From Reticulascus tulasneorum (lineage: Eukaryota; Ascomycota; Sordariomycetes; Glomerellales; Reticulascaceae), in assembly GCA_001557505.1 (NCBI GenBank), contig LSAX01000009.1, positions 1,860,001-1,924,000 on the forward strand: a stretch of 64,000 bases of DNA, given 5' to 3'. The notes below the pieces were generated by a model. The model saw only the letters and a program-made list of their open reading frames with translations, had not been told where the DNA came from and did no database searches. Both the position numbers and the translations under genes were made by a program. Positions 23,522-36,204 of this stretch are shown piece by piece (within the stretch, counting starts at the first letter, position 1; every line of letters starts with the position of its first letter).

Positions 23522-25152
23522 CTATTCTTTCATCGTCGTCTCGTATCTACATTCAAGTTAGCATTCCGACTACTAGATAATTTCAAGGTTAATGAACGAG
23601 TAGAGTACTAACCTCTTTCCACGGAATGCCCACACCCCCCAATTTCCACAACTAACATCTTGAGGATCCAGGTCGTTGAGATCCCATCTTAAACTTCGAA
23701 AGAGGTTCTCCCCAGGCTCCAGGAGAATATCAAACTCTCCTGCAGCCGTCTTCCTGACCCACTCAATGTCCCGCTCCATATCGAACTGGGTATAGCCAGT
23801 GGCAATGATGGGTACCTTGGTCTCCAGCAACTGCGGCAGTGTTTCCCTCCATTCATGGCTGCTGGCCGGATGACCGAGACCAGGATGAAACAGAACAAAG
23901 CAATCGAAATAAGGGTCGTACGGCGCAAAGTACCCAGCCTTGTGAATGGTATGATAGTAGTCAACGATGGTGCTTATTTTCATGTGGTGCGAGATTCTGT
24001 CCTCCACGACCATGCCGTATGGGTTTTCTGGTGTCCGCTCAGGGAGTGGGAACTCGTCATCTCGATTTGCCATACTCTCTGGCCCGATCATGATGAGGTG
24101 TATCCGGCTCTCAGGGAAGAGGAACGAGAGTTGTTCCCAGACATCCCTGGGTAAAGACGACTCTGCTCGTGCACCCAAGCAGAAGACTCTTACCGGCGGA
24201 GCCTCGGGGCGCAGGTCCTTCATACGCGACCCTTTACCAGACTTTGGAGGATGCATTGTGTAGCGCAAAGCTAGAGACACTGTCAGCACTCTGGAGCTTG
24301 TAGGTGGGAACTGCAAACCGCAAACTAACCGCTAAAACTCTTCAAACCCTCGGTTGTAAGTCTGCCTCCATCCCGCACACTGTACGGGCTCAGCTCGTGG
24401 AGGACACTGCCAATCGTAAGCGGATACGTCAGCATCTTGGTGACTTGACGCATGCTGCGCTCCTCATTGACTGCCTCGAATTGCCGAGTATACATGAACG
24501 TATCCCAATTCGACATATTCACGATTGCCTCCGGCATCTGTGGCCCGGCCATCGCAAACTCAGGAAAAAATCGTCCTGATCGGAGATCATGGTCATCTTC
24601 GTTGATCTCCCTCAAGCTATCGCATATCTCGAGATGGGACTGGTAGTCATCCATCCAATGATCCTTGCTACAGTATACCGGTACGCCGCAGTCGGGACAT
24701 TCGAAGTCGACGTGGGCTGGTGCGAGCTGTCCCGTAGGCTCATCTGTTGGTTCCCCGTGGGGCGCAATAGTTGGTACTCGCGTAGGACGATGATCCGGGT
24801 GCGGACAGTAGGCATGCTGCCTCATGAATGCAGCGCGACGCCGGATCTCAGGGATAGGAGAGTTGGTGTACGAGTGGAAGAGGTCATTTTGCTTTAGTAC
24901 TGGTTTGTACGACTTGGGTGGGGTGCTGGTCGCGGTTACTTCTTGCCTGGAAGCAGCTTGGAAAGAAAACTCCCTGGCTGACGAGTTGTTGCTTTTCGAC
25001 CTTCGCGTCACCGTCAGGTGAATGCTCCTGGACTGGTGGGCTGATACTTTTGAGAGAGGTGCGGAGAAAGATCTTGCAGCCAATTGCCTCTTCAAAGTTA
25101 GAGAACATCTCCCACAAATGCTGGAGGCTGCTAGCCTCAATGCTGGATCCAT
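23522..25152 (-). CDS. MSS51: Mss51-like mitochondrial MYND zinc-finger protein (COX1 translation factor)
   Basis: Three exons, 25152-24330, 24270-23613 and 23546-23522, encode 501 residues. The N-terminal ~50 residues are Arg/Ser-rich with few acids, a likely mitochondrial presequence. Two Cys-Pro motifs (C116-P and C152-P) and a MYND-like cluster follow: ECPDCGVPVYCSKDHW with HLEIC. The central and C-terminal regions carry Mss51 signatures such as MYTRQFEAVNEERSMRQVTK, YYHTIHKAGYFAPYDPYFDC, LFHPGLGHP and NWGVWAFRGKRYETTMKE. In yeast, Mss51 activates translation of COX1 mRNA and binds newly made Cox1 in the inner membrane; the Cys-Pro motifs bind haem. The last exon is only 25 nt (nine codons counting the split Arg and stop) and is supported by GCTAAC branch and GTAG acceptor signals. 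Its start lies 319 bp from the divergent RSE1 start. Confidence 0.92.
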
Positions 25153-25471
25153 ATAGCCCAGCGAAAAAACGACGTTGAGCTGATCGGATGAGTCGGTTTA
25201 ACGAAGTCCACGGTGTCAAAGAGCTATCCGAGCTTCAACTACGAAATCCATGTCAAACCAGTAGCCAAGATGGGAAATTTTTGGTGCAGCCGGATTAACA
25301 TTTATACCGGCCCCCGCAGACTTCACCCGCCAAATTTTACTGGAGCTTCTGAAATTTTGATGCTGGAGCTCCAGGCCCACCACTCGGGCAATCGTGATAC
25401 CCTCTAGTTTTGCATATACCGCTCGAATCCGATATCGAAGCCGCGCAGGCTAGCTGCGCACAGTCGAAAAG
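25153..25471. promoter_or_regulatory. Bidirectional promoter, MSS51 / RSE1
   Basis: Only 319 bp separates the two divergent start codons, so both promoters must share it. It includes two AT-rich stretches around CAAATTTTAC (25332) and GGGAAATTTTTGG (25271). No individual transcription-factor site is claimed. Confidence 0.6.
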
Positions 25472-28400
25472 ATGGCGGCAACCTCAAATATGTTCCTTTA
25501 CTCCTTGACCGTTCAGCCACCGACAAACGTTACCGTGGCTATTCTGGGCCAGTTCTCGGGAACAAAGGAGCAGCAAATCATGACAGCATCTGGGTCACGA
25601 CTAGCACTCCTTCGGCCCGATCCGTCACAGGGAAAGGTCGTGACCCTTCTCTCGCACGATATCTTTGGTATCATCCGGTCGATTGCGGCATTTCGGCTGG
25701 CTGGCAGCAACAAGGGTGAGTTCGATGCCCCCCCTCTCGTTTAAAGCTTCACTTAGTGATTTCGAAGCTGGCGGTCGGCGATGGACGAATCCACAGTTAC
25801 CGCCGCTCGGTGCCAGTCAGACGGTGTGACTTCCTATGAACTATTGCTAAATTCGGTGTTTTTTAGACTATGTCATTCTTGCGACCGACTCTGGAAGGAT
25901 CGCAATCATCGAATATCTTCCTGCCCAGAACAGATTCTCTCGACTCCACCTCGAAACGTTCGGAAAGTCTGGCGTGCGGCGCGTGATACCTGGAGAATTC
26001 CTAGCTTGCGACCCGAAAGGAAGAGCATGTTTGATTGCAGCAGTGGAAAAGAATAAGCTCGTCTACGTTCTGAACCGAAACGCACAGGCTGAGCTCACAA
26101 TTTCGTCCCCTCTGGAAGCTCACCGGCCGGGAGTTCTGGTTTTGTCTATGGTCGCCTTAGATGTTGGCTATGCCAATCCAGTGTTTGCTGCGCTGGAGAC
26201 TGAGTACACAGAAGCCGATCAAGATGCTTCTGGGCAGGCGTTCGCGGAGGCCGAGACCCAACTGGTCTACTATGAACTGGATTTGGGACTAAACCATGTC
26301 GTCCGTAAATGGTCTGAGCCAGTTGACCCAACGGCTTCGCTTCTCTTTCAGGTCCCTGGAGGAAACGATGGTCCTAGCGGAGTTCTTGTGTGTGGAGAAG
26401 AGAACATCACATACCGACATTCAAATCAAGAAGCTTTTCGAGTCCCGATCCCTCGAAGACGTGGTGCCACGGAAGATCCATCAAGAAAGCGCAGCATCGT
26501 TTCTGGTGTGATGCATAAACTGAAAGGAAGCGCTGGCGCCTTTTTTTTCCTCCTCCAGAGTGAGGATGGAGACCTGTTCAAGATTACCATCGACATGGCT
26601 GAGGACAGGGATGGCAACCCAACTGGAGAGGTTAAGAGACTCAAGATCAAATACTTCGATACGATACCCGTGGCATCCAGCTTATGCATATTGAAGAGCG
26701 GGTTTTTGTACTCTGCTAGTCAGTTCGGCAACTACCACTTCTACCAGTTTGAGAAACTCGGCGACGATGACGAGGAGCTGGAGTTTATGAGTGATGACTT
26801 CCCTACAGATCCGAAAGCATCCTACGACCCTGTGTATTTCTACCCTAGACCAGTTGAAAATCTGGCTTTGGTAGAAAGCATAGATTCAATGAATCCATTG
26901 GTCGACTGCAAGGTCGCGAATCTCACAGGAGAGGATGCTCCGCAAATTTATACTGTCTGCGGAAACGGGGCAAGAAGCACATTCCGAATGCTCAAACATG
27001 GCTTGGAGGTGAACGAAATTGTTGCGTCAGAACTGCCCGGCATTCCATCTGCTGTCTGGACCCTCAAGTTAAACCGTGGAGACCAGTATGATGCCTACAT
27101 TGTGCTGTCTTTTACCAACGGAACCCTTGTCCTAAGCATTGGCGAGACTGTCGAAGAAGTTAGCGACTCTGGTTTCCTGACTTCTGTCCCTACCTTAGCA
27201 GCACAACTTCTGGGAGAAGATGGTCTTATTCAAGTTCATCCCAAGGGAATCAGACACATCAGGCATGGGCATGTCAATGAATGGGCTGCACCACAACATC
27301 GATCAATTGTTGCAGCCTCTACCAACGAGCACCAGGTTGCAGCTGCATTGAGCTCGGGAGAAATAGTTTACTTCGAAATGGACTCAGATGGATCACTAGC
27401 CGAGTACGACGACAAGAAAGAGATGTTCGGTACCGTGACCTGCTTGAGTCTGGGCGAAGTTCCGGAGGGTCGCCTGAGGAGCTCATTCCTAGCAGTCGGT
27501 TGTGACGACTGTACAGTTCGCATCCTCAGTTTGGACCCGGAGACTACTCTAGAAAGCAAGTCTGTCCAAGCCTTGACGGCTGCGCCATCTTCCCTCTCAA
27601 TCATCTCTATGGAAGACTCCTCCTCCGGCGGATCGACACTCTACCTTCATATCGGTCTACATTCTGGTGTTTACCTGAGGACGGTGCTTGATGAAATTAC
27701 CGGCGAGTTGACAGATACAAGACAAAAGTTCTTGGGACCAAAACCCGTTCGACTATTTCAGGTTACGGTTCAGGGAAGGACCTGCGTGCTCGGACTAAGC
27801 TCACGGCCCTGGCTGGGATATGCCGATCCAATAACCAAGGGATTCGTGGTAACGCCTCTCAACTACGTTGACCTGGAGTGGGGATGGAATTTCAGCAGCG
27901 AGCAGTGCGAAGAAGGTGTGGTCGGCATTCAGGGCCAATCCTTGAGGTATGTGTCTTTGCATTCCTTTATTCCTACCCCGATACATGATGAGAAAATGGG
28001 ATCCTACGCCTTCAGGCCATGAGGAGAACCTTTTTATATTGTACCAATTGTTCCTTCTGATGCTATCAATCAACCTCGCTTCGTCTCTGCCCTTGCACGT
28101 CTGGGTCGTATTGCTAACGAAGCACAGGATTTTTGCCATTGAGAAGCTTGGCGATACTCTGACGCAAAAGTCGATACCTTTGACATACACCCCAAGACGT
28201 CTGGTGAAGCACCCCGAGTATCCCATGTTTTATACCATCGAATCGGACAATCACACTCTACCTCCCGAGTTGCGAGCTCAGTTGATGGCAGATCCTGGTG
28301 TTGTTAATGGCGATGCCAGAGTGCTCCCGCCTGACGAGTTCGGCTACCCAAAAGGACGAGGTCGTTGGGCTTCCTGCATCAGTGTTATTGATCCATTATC

Positions 28401-29491
28401 GGAGGATCAACGTGTTCTACAGACTGTTGATCTTGATAACAACGAGGCAGCAGTCAGCGCTGCGATAGTATCATTTGCTAGCCAGAGTAACGAGGCCTTC
28501 CTTGTCGTTGGTACGGGAAAAGACATGGTCATCAACCCCAGACAGTTCACAGAAGGCTACATTCATGTGTATCGATTCATCGAGAACGGCCGAGAACTAG
28601 AATTTATTCACAAAACGAAGATTGAGGAGCCGCCGATGGCTCTTCTCGCTTTCCAGGGCCGGCTACTCGCTGGAATCGGCAAGACTTTGAGGATATACGA
28701 CCTTGGTCTGAGACAGCTACTCCGAAAATCACAGGCAGACGTGGCACCGCAGCTCATTGTCTCGCTGAACACTCAAGGAAGTCGCATTATAGTCGGGGAT
28801 GTTCAGCAAGGCATTATATTCGTTGTCTATAAACCCCTTTCCAACAAGCTGATACCCTTCGTCGACGACACTATCGCAAGATGGACAACGAGCACAACCA
28901 TGGTTGACTACGAATCAGTGGCTGGTGGAGACAAGTTTGGCAATATATACATTGTTCGTTGCCCACAGAAGGCCAGTGAAGAGGCGGACGAGGAACAAGC
29001 CGGCCTACATCTGATGCATACGCGAGACTATCTTCATGGAACGCCACACCGACTGAGCCTCAATGCTCATTTCTATGCTCAAGATGTCCCCACCAGCATC
29101 ACCAAGACAAGTCTTGTAGTTGGTGGGCAGGATGTACTCTTGTGGAGTGGAATCAGCGGCACCATTGGTGTCTTCATCCCCTTTGTCAGTCGCGAGGATG
29201 CCGACTTCTTCCAGAGTCTCGAACAACATATGCGAACCGAAGATGCGCCGCTAGCTGGTAGAGATCATCTCATGTACAGAGGTTACTACGCCCCAGTCAA
29301 GAGCGTAATCGATGGCGATCTCTGTGAGAGATATACCCTCCTGCCGAATGACAAGAAGCAGATGATTGCTGGCGAGTTGGATCGATCGGTTCGGGAGATC
29401 GAAAGGAAGATCTCGGTAAGTTTTTCCCTAACACGGTACTAGATCCAGCGTTGACCAGACATAGGACATCCGAACACGTTCTGCCTTTTAA
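25472..29491 (+). CDS. RSE1: SF3b complex subunit Rse1 / SF3B3 (pre-mRNA splicing)
   Basis: Four exons, 25472-25715, 25867-27946, 28128-29415 and 29465-29491, encode 1212 residues, close to the human length of 1217. The start [12 protein letters not shown], the MMS1-type N-terminal beta-propeller ([50 protein letters not shown]) and the C-terminal CPSF_A region ([60 protein letters not shown]) follow family order. The protein ends DIRTRSAF, matching the conserved SF3B3 terminus; this needs a 27-nt last exon after a 49-nt intron. SF3b sits in the U2 snRNP and holds the branch point; Rse1 forms the three-propeller scaffold around Hsh155/SF3B1. The introns of 151 and 181 nt are long for the window. 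It converges on the LysM gene. Confidence 0.96.
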
Positions 29492-29741
29492 TGCATGAGT
29501 ATTTCTCTGCCTCCGACGGCGTTGTCTAGGCTGGTATGGTTGGTATATCCTCGTAGTGTACAAAAAGCAGGCAGGTACAGTGGCGACGGCGTTTGATATA
29601 CAGGCAAAAAAAGATCCAAGGCATTGACAAGATACGATCCACAGGTACGGATGCGTATGTATGTAGTACAGGACATGATGATGCAATGATAGAATCTAAT
29701 GGTCCAAGACATACCCAAAACGCCGTTCTCAGAAGAAATCG

Positions 29742-30631
29742 TCAGAGGCCCCTCCAAAATGGGCCTCTGTTGGGCCTCTTCACTTTGTTCTTCTTCCCTT
29801 TACCTCCATCGTCTAATGGGTGGTCCCGCTCCCATGCTTCGTCATCGAAGAAGGCTTCGATGGCCGCTGGTAGGTCATATCCCGTCTGCTCGAGATACAA
29901 CAGCGCGACATCGTAGTCCGTCACCTTGCAACCCACCATGAACCGGCGAATCTTGCTCTTGCGCAGCTCCTCGTCCTCGCCCTCAACCGGCCGGGGCGAT
30001 AGACTGACGCCGCCTTTGTAATACTCCCCCGGAATCAAGATCGTCCGCCGGCCGAGCAAAAGATGGTCGCTTGTGATGTTGTTCGTGCGCCGCAGCACAG
30101 CCGCGGGGACGTCATACCGCAGCGACAGCGAGGTTACACTATCATGCTCGTGGTTCAGGAAATGCAATATGTCCTCGGCGGGCGGCGCCAGAGCCGCCTT
30201 CTCGTCTAGCTCTGCCGGAAGGGCTATCGCCTTGGGCGTGTATGGCGGTGGCGGAACATCGCTGGACTCTTTGGAGGTTGTGAATGAGTTCGCGACGGAG
30301 GTGTAGATCGGCGGGTCTTTAAGCCCGGGAGGCAGAGCTGACGGGACGTTGGAGACTTGGCAATATGGACAGTATCGGCTGAAGCGGGCGTTCTTCTACA
30401 AGTTTCTCGAATCAGAAGCTGAAAACCTCACACTGCAGTTGAAACTAGGGTCTGCTCTTGGGGGGAAGGGAAGGGGAGCAAGATGGAGAATCCATGACGC
30501 ACATGTATGCAGTTCCCGCAGATGACCCGCGCGCAACATGCGAGCCGGCGGTCGTCAGGCAATGGCTTCTCAGACTCGGACACGCGAGGCACGGCGCTGA
30601 GGAGCGTTGCGCAGGTGCAGCAGGATTCCAT
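29742..30631 (-). CDS. Intracellular zinc-finger plus LysM domain protein
   Basis: Exon 1 is 30631-30503 and exon 2 is 30395-29742, giving 260 residues. The N-terminus is Cys-rich: CCTC at 4-7, CC at 32-33, CGNC at 38-41 and, across the intron, YCPYC at 51-55, which suggests one or two zinc-binding knuckles. A Pro-rich linker leads to a LysM domain at about 117-166 (DSVTSLSLRYDVPAAVLRRT, then LLLGRRTILIPG). The tail has a helical segment (DYDVALLYLEQTGYDLPAAI, then EAFFDDEAWERDHP) resembling a UBA-like fold, and ends in a basic stretch. There is no signal peptide, so unlike secreted LysM effectors it should be cytosolic or nuclear. No catalytic motif is seen and the function is not known to me. 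It lies convergent to RSE1 (250 bp) and downstream of the NRDE-2 gene. Confidence 0.85.
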
Positions 30632-31067
30632 TTCTCAGCTAATCAGGGAGACGGGCGCATAGCCGCGATGGGGTTTGGAGAAGTGGGAGGTGAAGTTTTC
30701 TGGCGAAGTTCTAAGGTAGTTGCAGGATGCCCTTCCAAGTACCCTGGTTGCCTGGGAATTTGTAGCTACGGGAATCGTGCATATGGTTTCGCCACTGGCG
30801 CCGCATACCTTACCTGGGTGTCATGCACTTTGCCTACCCAAACTTACACGTTAAAAGGACCCCGCGCGGGTTGGAGGGGACCCCGCTATTTCCGAATGTG
30901 CCGTCATCCAACGACAACTGAGGTGATCGTGCGGGTGGGGGGTCTCGCATGTGTGCATTACTCTAGAATAAACTCCAGATTAGGAGAAGATTGAATAGCA
31001 TACACAGAACACTCGGTGAGGTCTTCTGCTAACAGCTTCAGTTTCTACCTGCAAGCCGCATACTTCC
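30632..31067. other. Intergenic region upstream of the LysM gene
   Basis: This 436 bp spacer between two minus-strand genes holds the LysM gene promoter and the NRDE-2 gene 3' end. No supported gene or repeat is seen. Confidence 0.55.
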
Positions 31068-34000
31068 CTACGTCCTCTTATCCTTGTGACTAGTCACAAA
31101 CTCCTCCAAGTCGACGTGAATTCTCAATCCCTTGGTAGCCATGGTATTAAACACCGACCTCAGCTCCAACTCATCCATCACATTGATCAGAGTAAGAAAC
31201 GCCTCCATGGCCAGCTCCTTCGACCACGGGCAATACCGGAGCGCCCTGAAGAACACCTCCTTCGCCTTCGGCCGCAGCTCCTTCCTCGAATGGCTGAACT
31301 TGATGTAGCAGCGCCACATGTCGGGATTCGACCTGCAGGCAACGCTCTCCATCGCATTCTCAAAAGCCGCCCGCGTCGAGTGCACATTTCCTCGATTCAG
31401 CTCGTGCCTGATGGCGAACATGCGGCTGCTGATGGAGTCGGCCGGGTCTACGAGGACGGTGTTTCGAAGGATGTCGCGGACGGGGTCGTCGATTCCAAAT
31501 GTTGACGAGGCCCACGCGAACAGTGTAAGGAATATGGTATTTCGGGGGAAGAGTGAGATGCATTTCGTGAGCTGCTCACGAAGGTACGCCCGACGGAATG
31601 GCCTAGAATAGTGACTACATGTTAGCAAATTAAGCAGACTCTTATAGGTTTATGCGTACCCTTTGCTGGCGTTGAAGTACAGAAGCCTGGCAGCATATTG
31701 GAGCAACCTCTCATGGGCTGCCGTCTCCGATAGACGGCGAGAGCAGATTTCTCCTGAAAGTACCCAGATGCTGTCCATAGCAGCCGAGATGTTGCCTTGG
31801 CCCCCAGACATAGGCTCTGATCCGCCTTGTGCTGTCAAATAATGTAATAGAGCCAGGCACATGGCGTTCAAAACGGCGTGGTTCAGTTCGCCAGCAGATA
31901 GAGAATAATCGCGGCCTGCAGAGAGTGCTTGCCTCGCCTTCAGCAGCTGCGTTGATGTCACAGCTTTACCATCATTTGACTTCCTCAGAGACTCTTCTAT
32001 TACAGAACAGAGACGAAGCAAGGCACTTGGCTTGTCGCCGGACTCTAGGTCCATCCACGCCCAAGTGGTCCAAAGCAGGAGGCCGCCCTGAGCACCCGAC
32101 TCTGCTCCTGACTATGGATCTGTTAGCTACGGGGGCTTAAAGCGCGGTAACGAAGGCAATACGTACGAAAGCCAGGTCTGTAGCAGCAGCGACGACATTG
32201 CGTGCCACATCAGTATTGCCATTGGTCCATTCCGCGAGAGCATAAGCATTGTAGAGTCGCATATCGGAGGGATATTGTTTCAAGATCGCCTTTGCACGTT
32301 TCTTGATACTCGTTGGATCATTGAGCCACTCCATGGCTAGGCAATACTCCGCTAGGTCCCTAGATTGCCCGTTGCGCCCCAACTGTCTTAGGGCATTGAG
32401 AATCCAAGGAAACTCCACCGGTCCTTCCCGATCCTTAGAACTGGAGATCCAGCTTGTGAGATACCGGAACCAGTCCGGCCCTGCGAAAAGTAGTTCTGGG
32501 GAGACAGAAACCTGTAAACCATCTTGGAAGAAGCTCGGCATCCGCTTGGTTCCATCTTCGTGGCCAGTGTCACCTGTTTTCTGGCACACATCCCGCTGGA
32601 AAATCGTCATACCCCCCACTATATAGGTGTCAGTGGATGCCATTCGAGTCCACTGGTTTTCGCCAGGCGGCGAAGGCAATTGGCAGAAGAGGAGGAAGGC
32701 TACGAGAAGCTGGTGCCGGACGGAGGGGACGGCGCTCGAAGGGATTACGAAGAGAAACGATTCAATATCAGAGTACATGACCACTCGGTAGGGGTCATCC
32801 TCGATCCCTTCATCCATTGCACGAGCTGGGCGTTTCGATTGTTGTGCTCGAAGTAGCTCTGTAGCCCCCCAAACTTTGTAGATATCCCGCGACTTGGGAG
32901 CGCTCGAGCTATCGTACACTCGTGGCTCCGGCGGGTCAAGATCGCCATTGCTTCGAACATAACTATCCCAGCCCATAGCATCGTTTTCACCCACTCGAGC
33001 CACCTCGCTTTCCCAAAAATCTTTCAACGAATCCAAGACTTCCGAAGAGGCTAGGTTGTCGTATTTCGCTGGGCGGAAGAGGTTGAGCTCGAGGAGCGCT
33101 TGCCAGGCGGCGACGGCCAATTCTTTGTAGCCCGCATCATGAACGTATCTAGTAGTCCGCAGAAAGACATATATCATCTGCTCATAGAGTGCTTTACTAT
33201 CATTTGCTACTTCGGATCCGGCTAGGGGAGAGATAGGATGGGTTTCTTGTGCAGGAAGAGCCGCCAAACGGTCCAGAAGTGTTGACCTCACTTCTTGGTA
33301 TTGGAAAGTCAAGAGGTTCGCAAGTTTGAAGTCTACCCAGGCTTTCCACAGGGCGAAGCTTCCCTTGTGATCCTTCGCGACTGTTTCCCAGCGACTTGCA
33401 AGCGTGGAAGGACTCCAGACTTTGGTGCCCTCGAGCATCAGCCCTAGAAGAAGCTTTTCCTTGTCCCGGTGAGACGCGGTATGAGAGAGGGCAGATTCAA
33501 ACATGGATATCTTGATTTGGGCATAGCTGCTGACTTCGCCCTCTGTGACCTCGTGCTCAATGCTCTCTCCGGCTCTCATGAGTACATCTTGGTGATTTAT
33601 CAGTTCAATCCACGATCCAATATCACCAGGGTGCTCCTTGACCTGTCTCGAAAGCTCGATTGATTTTTTCTTGACCGGATTCTCCAGTTCTTGTCCCTCT
33701 TGATCCGTCGAGTCGCTGTCAAAGTTCAGATCGCTGTCAGAGAACTCATGAGCCTTGGCCTTTCCTTCAATGGACCTGTACGTCGGTTTATCATCCCCTG
33801 ACATGTTTGGGCCGTCTTCCTCCCGTCGTCGATGCTTGGAAGATCTCAAGGGAAGGAAGTCCTCCGGTTCCGTAGCCCCTATACGGCTTTCATCAAGATC
33901 TCTCCTTACCCGGATAGTCCTCGGTTTTATACGGCGGATTTTGGACTGGAAAAGATTCTTGTCTCGGAAAGCAGACGACCCCTCTCCGGGTCGACGAAGC

Positions 34001-34464
34001 GTGAACTCCTCCTTGGCGCCGTCCCTGTGAAGGGACAGGTAACCATCGGCCCCGAGGACGCGTCCACCACCATCCCGCCAGTAATTGGGGACCTTCCCCC
34101 GATCATTGGTGTGATACCTCGAGATTAAAGGGTCTCCGCGTGCGTCCACAATGAAAAGAAGTTCGCCTTCGCCATCTTGTCGACTTTTCAGCTCAATAGC
34201 TGGGGTTTTCGTTGCTTCCGGTGCGGGACTGCGAGACCTTTTACGGTCGTGATGCCGCTGTCGATGCTCCAAGCGGTGCTTGGTATTGGTATCAGTATGA
34301 CGGGATTCCTTGCTCGCAACTCTCTCCCTGTGGCGTCTGTCCTTTCGCTCCTCATTCTTCTCATCCTTGGTTGACTGAGCCGGCGGATCTGGCGTTGACG
34401 TTGCCTTCGCCTTAAAAGATGAGAACTTCGGCGCAGTCAACTTCTTCTCATCTCTTGCCGACAT
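31068..34464 (-). CDS. NRDE-2 family protein (nuclear RNA interference / RNA surveillance)
   Basis: Three exons, 34464-32167, 32111-31660 and 31602-31068, encode 1094 residues. The N-terminus has the APKFSSFK start typical of NRDE-2 proteins and a long Arg/Lys/His/Ser-rich stretch to about 80. Then come LFIVDARGDPLISRYHTNDR, the NRDE-2 core (IELSRQVKEHPGDIGSWIEL, KLLLGLMLEGTKVW, FALWKAWVDFKLANLLTF) and HAT/TPR-like helices to the end (LFAWASSTFGIDDPVRDILR, WRCYIKFSHSR). In S. pombe the homologue Nrl1 associates with spliceosome factors and the Mtl1 helicase and affects R-loops and small-RNA-directed heterochromatin; in worms NRDE-2 acts in nuclear RNAi. Both internal introns (55 and 57 nt) are canonical. 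It shares no promoter with RSE1, only proximity. Confidence 0.9.
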
Positions 34465-36204
34465 GTTGGCTCTGGCTGCGATGGGTCATCGGTCCATTTC
34501 TATCCTGTACTGCGGTGGCCTTCCCTGCACAGCGCTTGAGTATCGTGGCCCCCACGCACACAGACACAGAGCAGCAGACCTGGTTAAGTCAGGCTTTGGT
34601 GCGTCAAGTCAGGATTCGGGAGGTGTCGTTGCTTGAACATGCAATCGGAAGCTTTCCTCCGCCTGGGAAACGTTGACGAACAGGGTTTAATCGTGGCAGC
34701 GGTTCGCAATGTGGAGGGTGGGGTCCCGCAGTAACTGTACACCGTTAGTGCCGTTTGACTGGCACATCAGGCGGTCAAGCCAGAGGGCTCATCGAGTATC
34801 TTCGTTTGAGCAAGTAACTTATGGCTGAACATCTAAATGCCTAATCAGACATTTGAAATTTTTGATAAAATATCTGTTAGTGCTTGAGAGCCAGAAGAAG
34901 TCACCACCGACTAGCAGCCGCTGCTGGAATACATAAATCAAGTCATCTGTAGCAACCGATCTACCATTTCGGATCGGCCCATGACGAGTCCTAAAATACC
35001 TATAAAATGGTGGATCAGCTAGTGGTTGTAGCGGATGACTTGGCACCCATTTCCAGTCCATGGTAGGGTAGAATACACAGTTGGAGCAAGCCCCGTATTC
35101 CAGTAATGATCTATATTAGGCTACCTTGACTTGTCAATATGGCTGCTCGTACTCCAGCTCATGTGGTGTGCCATAAAGTAGAATTATGAGGGACTGTGGA
35201 ATAATCCACGTGGAGATCCTGCAGCTGCGAAACAAGACACACAGCCGTCGAAGTAGACATTTTCTGGATTTCGTTTCCAGTGTAGCCAGCGTTGCCGATC
35301 AATTTAGTGGAAGAATCAAACGGTCCCCCCACTAATGAATCTCCAGGCCGTTCTCAGGCTCGCGCCAAAGGCAACCCTTGACAGACGGGATGGCGCGGAT
35401 CTGCCAAATTATTCAGGGTCCATATGGTAGGGTTAGGTTACTTAATACGGCACCTAACTATTACCGAGGCATGGAGCAGAGGGCAACCTGCCTTCCACTG
35501 CAGCTAAATGTTTGGTCGGAAGAGGCGCTAATCGAAGCCCAATAGCAGTGGGTCCTCCGCAGTTCGGGGCCGCACAATGATGCAATTTGGGGGAAAAGCT
35601 CCAGTATATTCTAACGCGTCTCCTGCGCCAAGAGTCTGACCCCGTCACCATTGATATTCGACCGTCCTGGCTGGCCATGTTTTTTCCATACCCTCCCCCA
35701 TCTCCCATGACCGGTACTTTGGTAGTTGCAGAGCTAAGTACTTCCAGTCGCCCGAAACCTGGCCTCTCCCCAGCCAGCAGGATCATATATGTTATATCCT
35801 AGTACCTAGTAAATCCCGTTCCCGTTCCTTTCCCACTACGTCTACTCCAGGTATGACGGTTGTGGTGTGTGAGACATCCGGGTTCACGTGCAGGGTACGA
35901 GCCACCTTCAGCCCGGGTCAGGAGTGACAGGAAAGTGCCAAGCCAAGCCTCGAGGAGGGCACCCCAAGGGAGAAGAATCCTGCCTTCCGTCGCTGACCTA
36001 GAGGCGAAGTCAACTGCCACCGGCATTCACATCGTGTCTTGTGCCTGTTCTACCTCCATGAGGCTGCTGTGCCGTCGTGAAAGGCAGGCCTCTGCTTCTT
36101 CCGCCCTTTCGTCAATCCCCATCTCCAACCACCAAACAACAACGGCTCCATAGTCTGTGATAGGAATTTTACGCGTTGCCGGCTGCGAGAAACACCAGTC
36201 AGTC
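34465..36204. other. Divergent intergenic region, NRDE-2 gene / CLC gene
   Basis: About 1.7 kb with no convincing gene. The part at about 34820-35330 is more AT-rich than its surroundings. Both promoters must be here. No tRNA-like fold was recognised. Confidence 0.55.
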
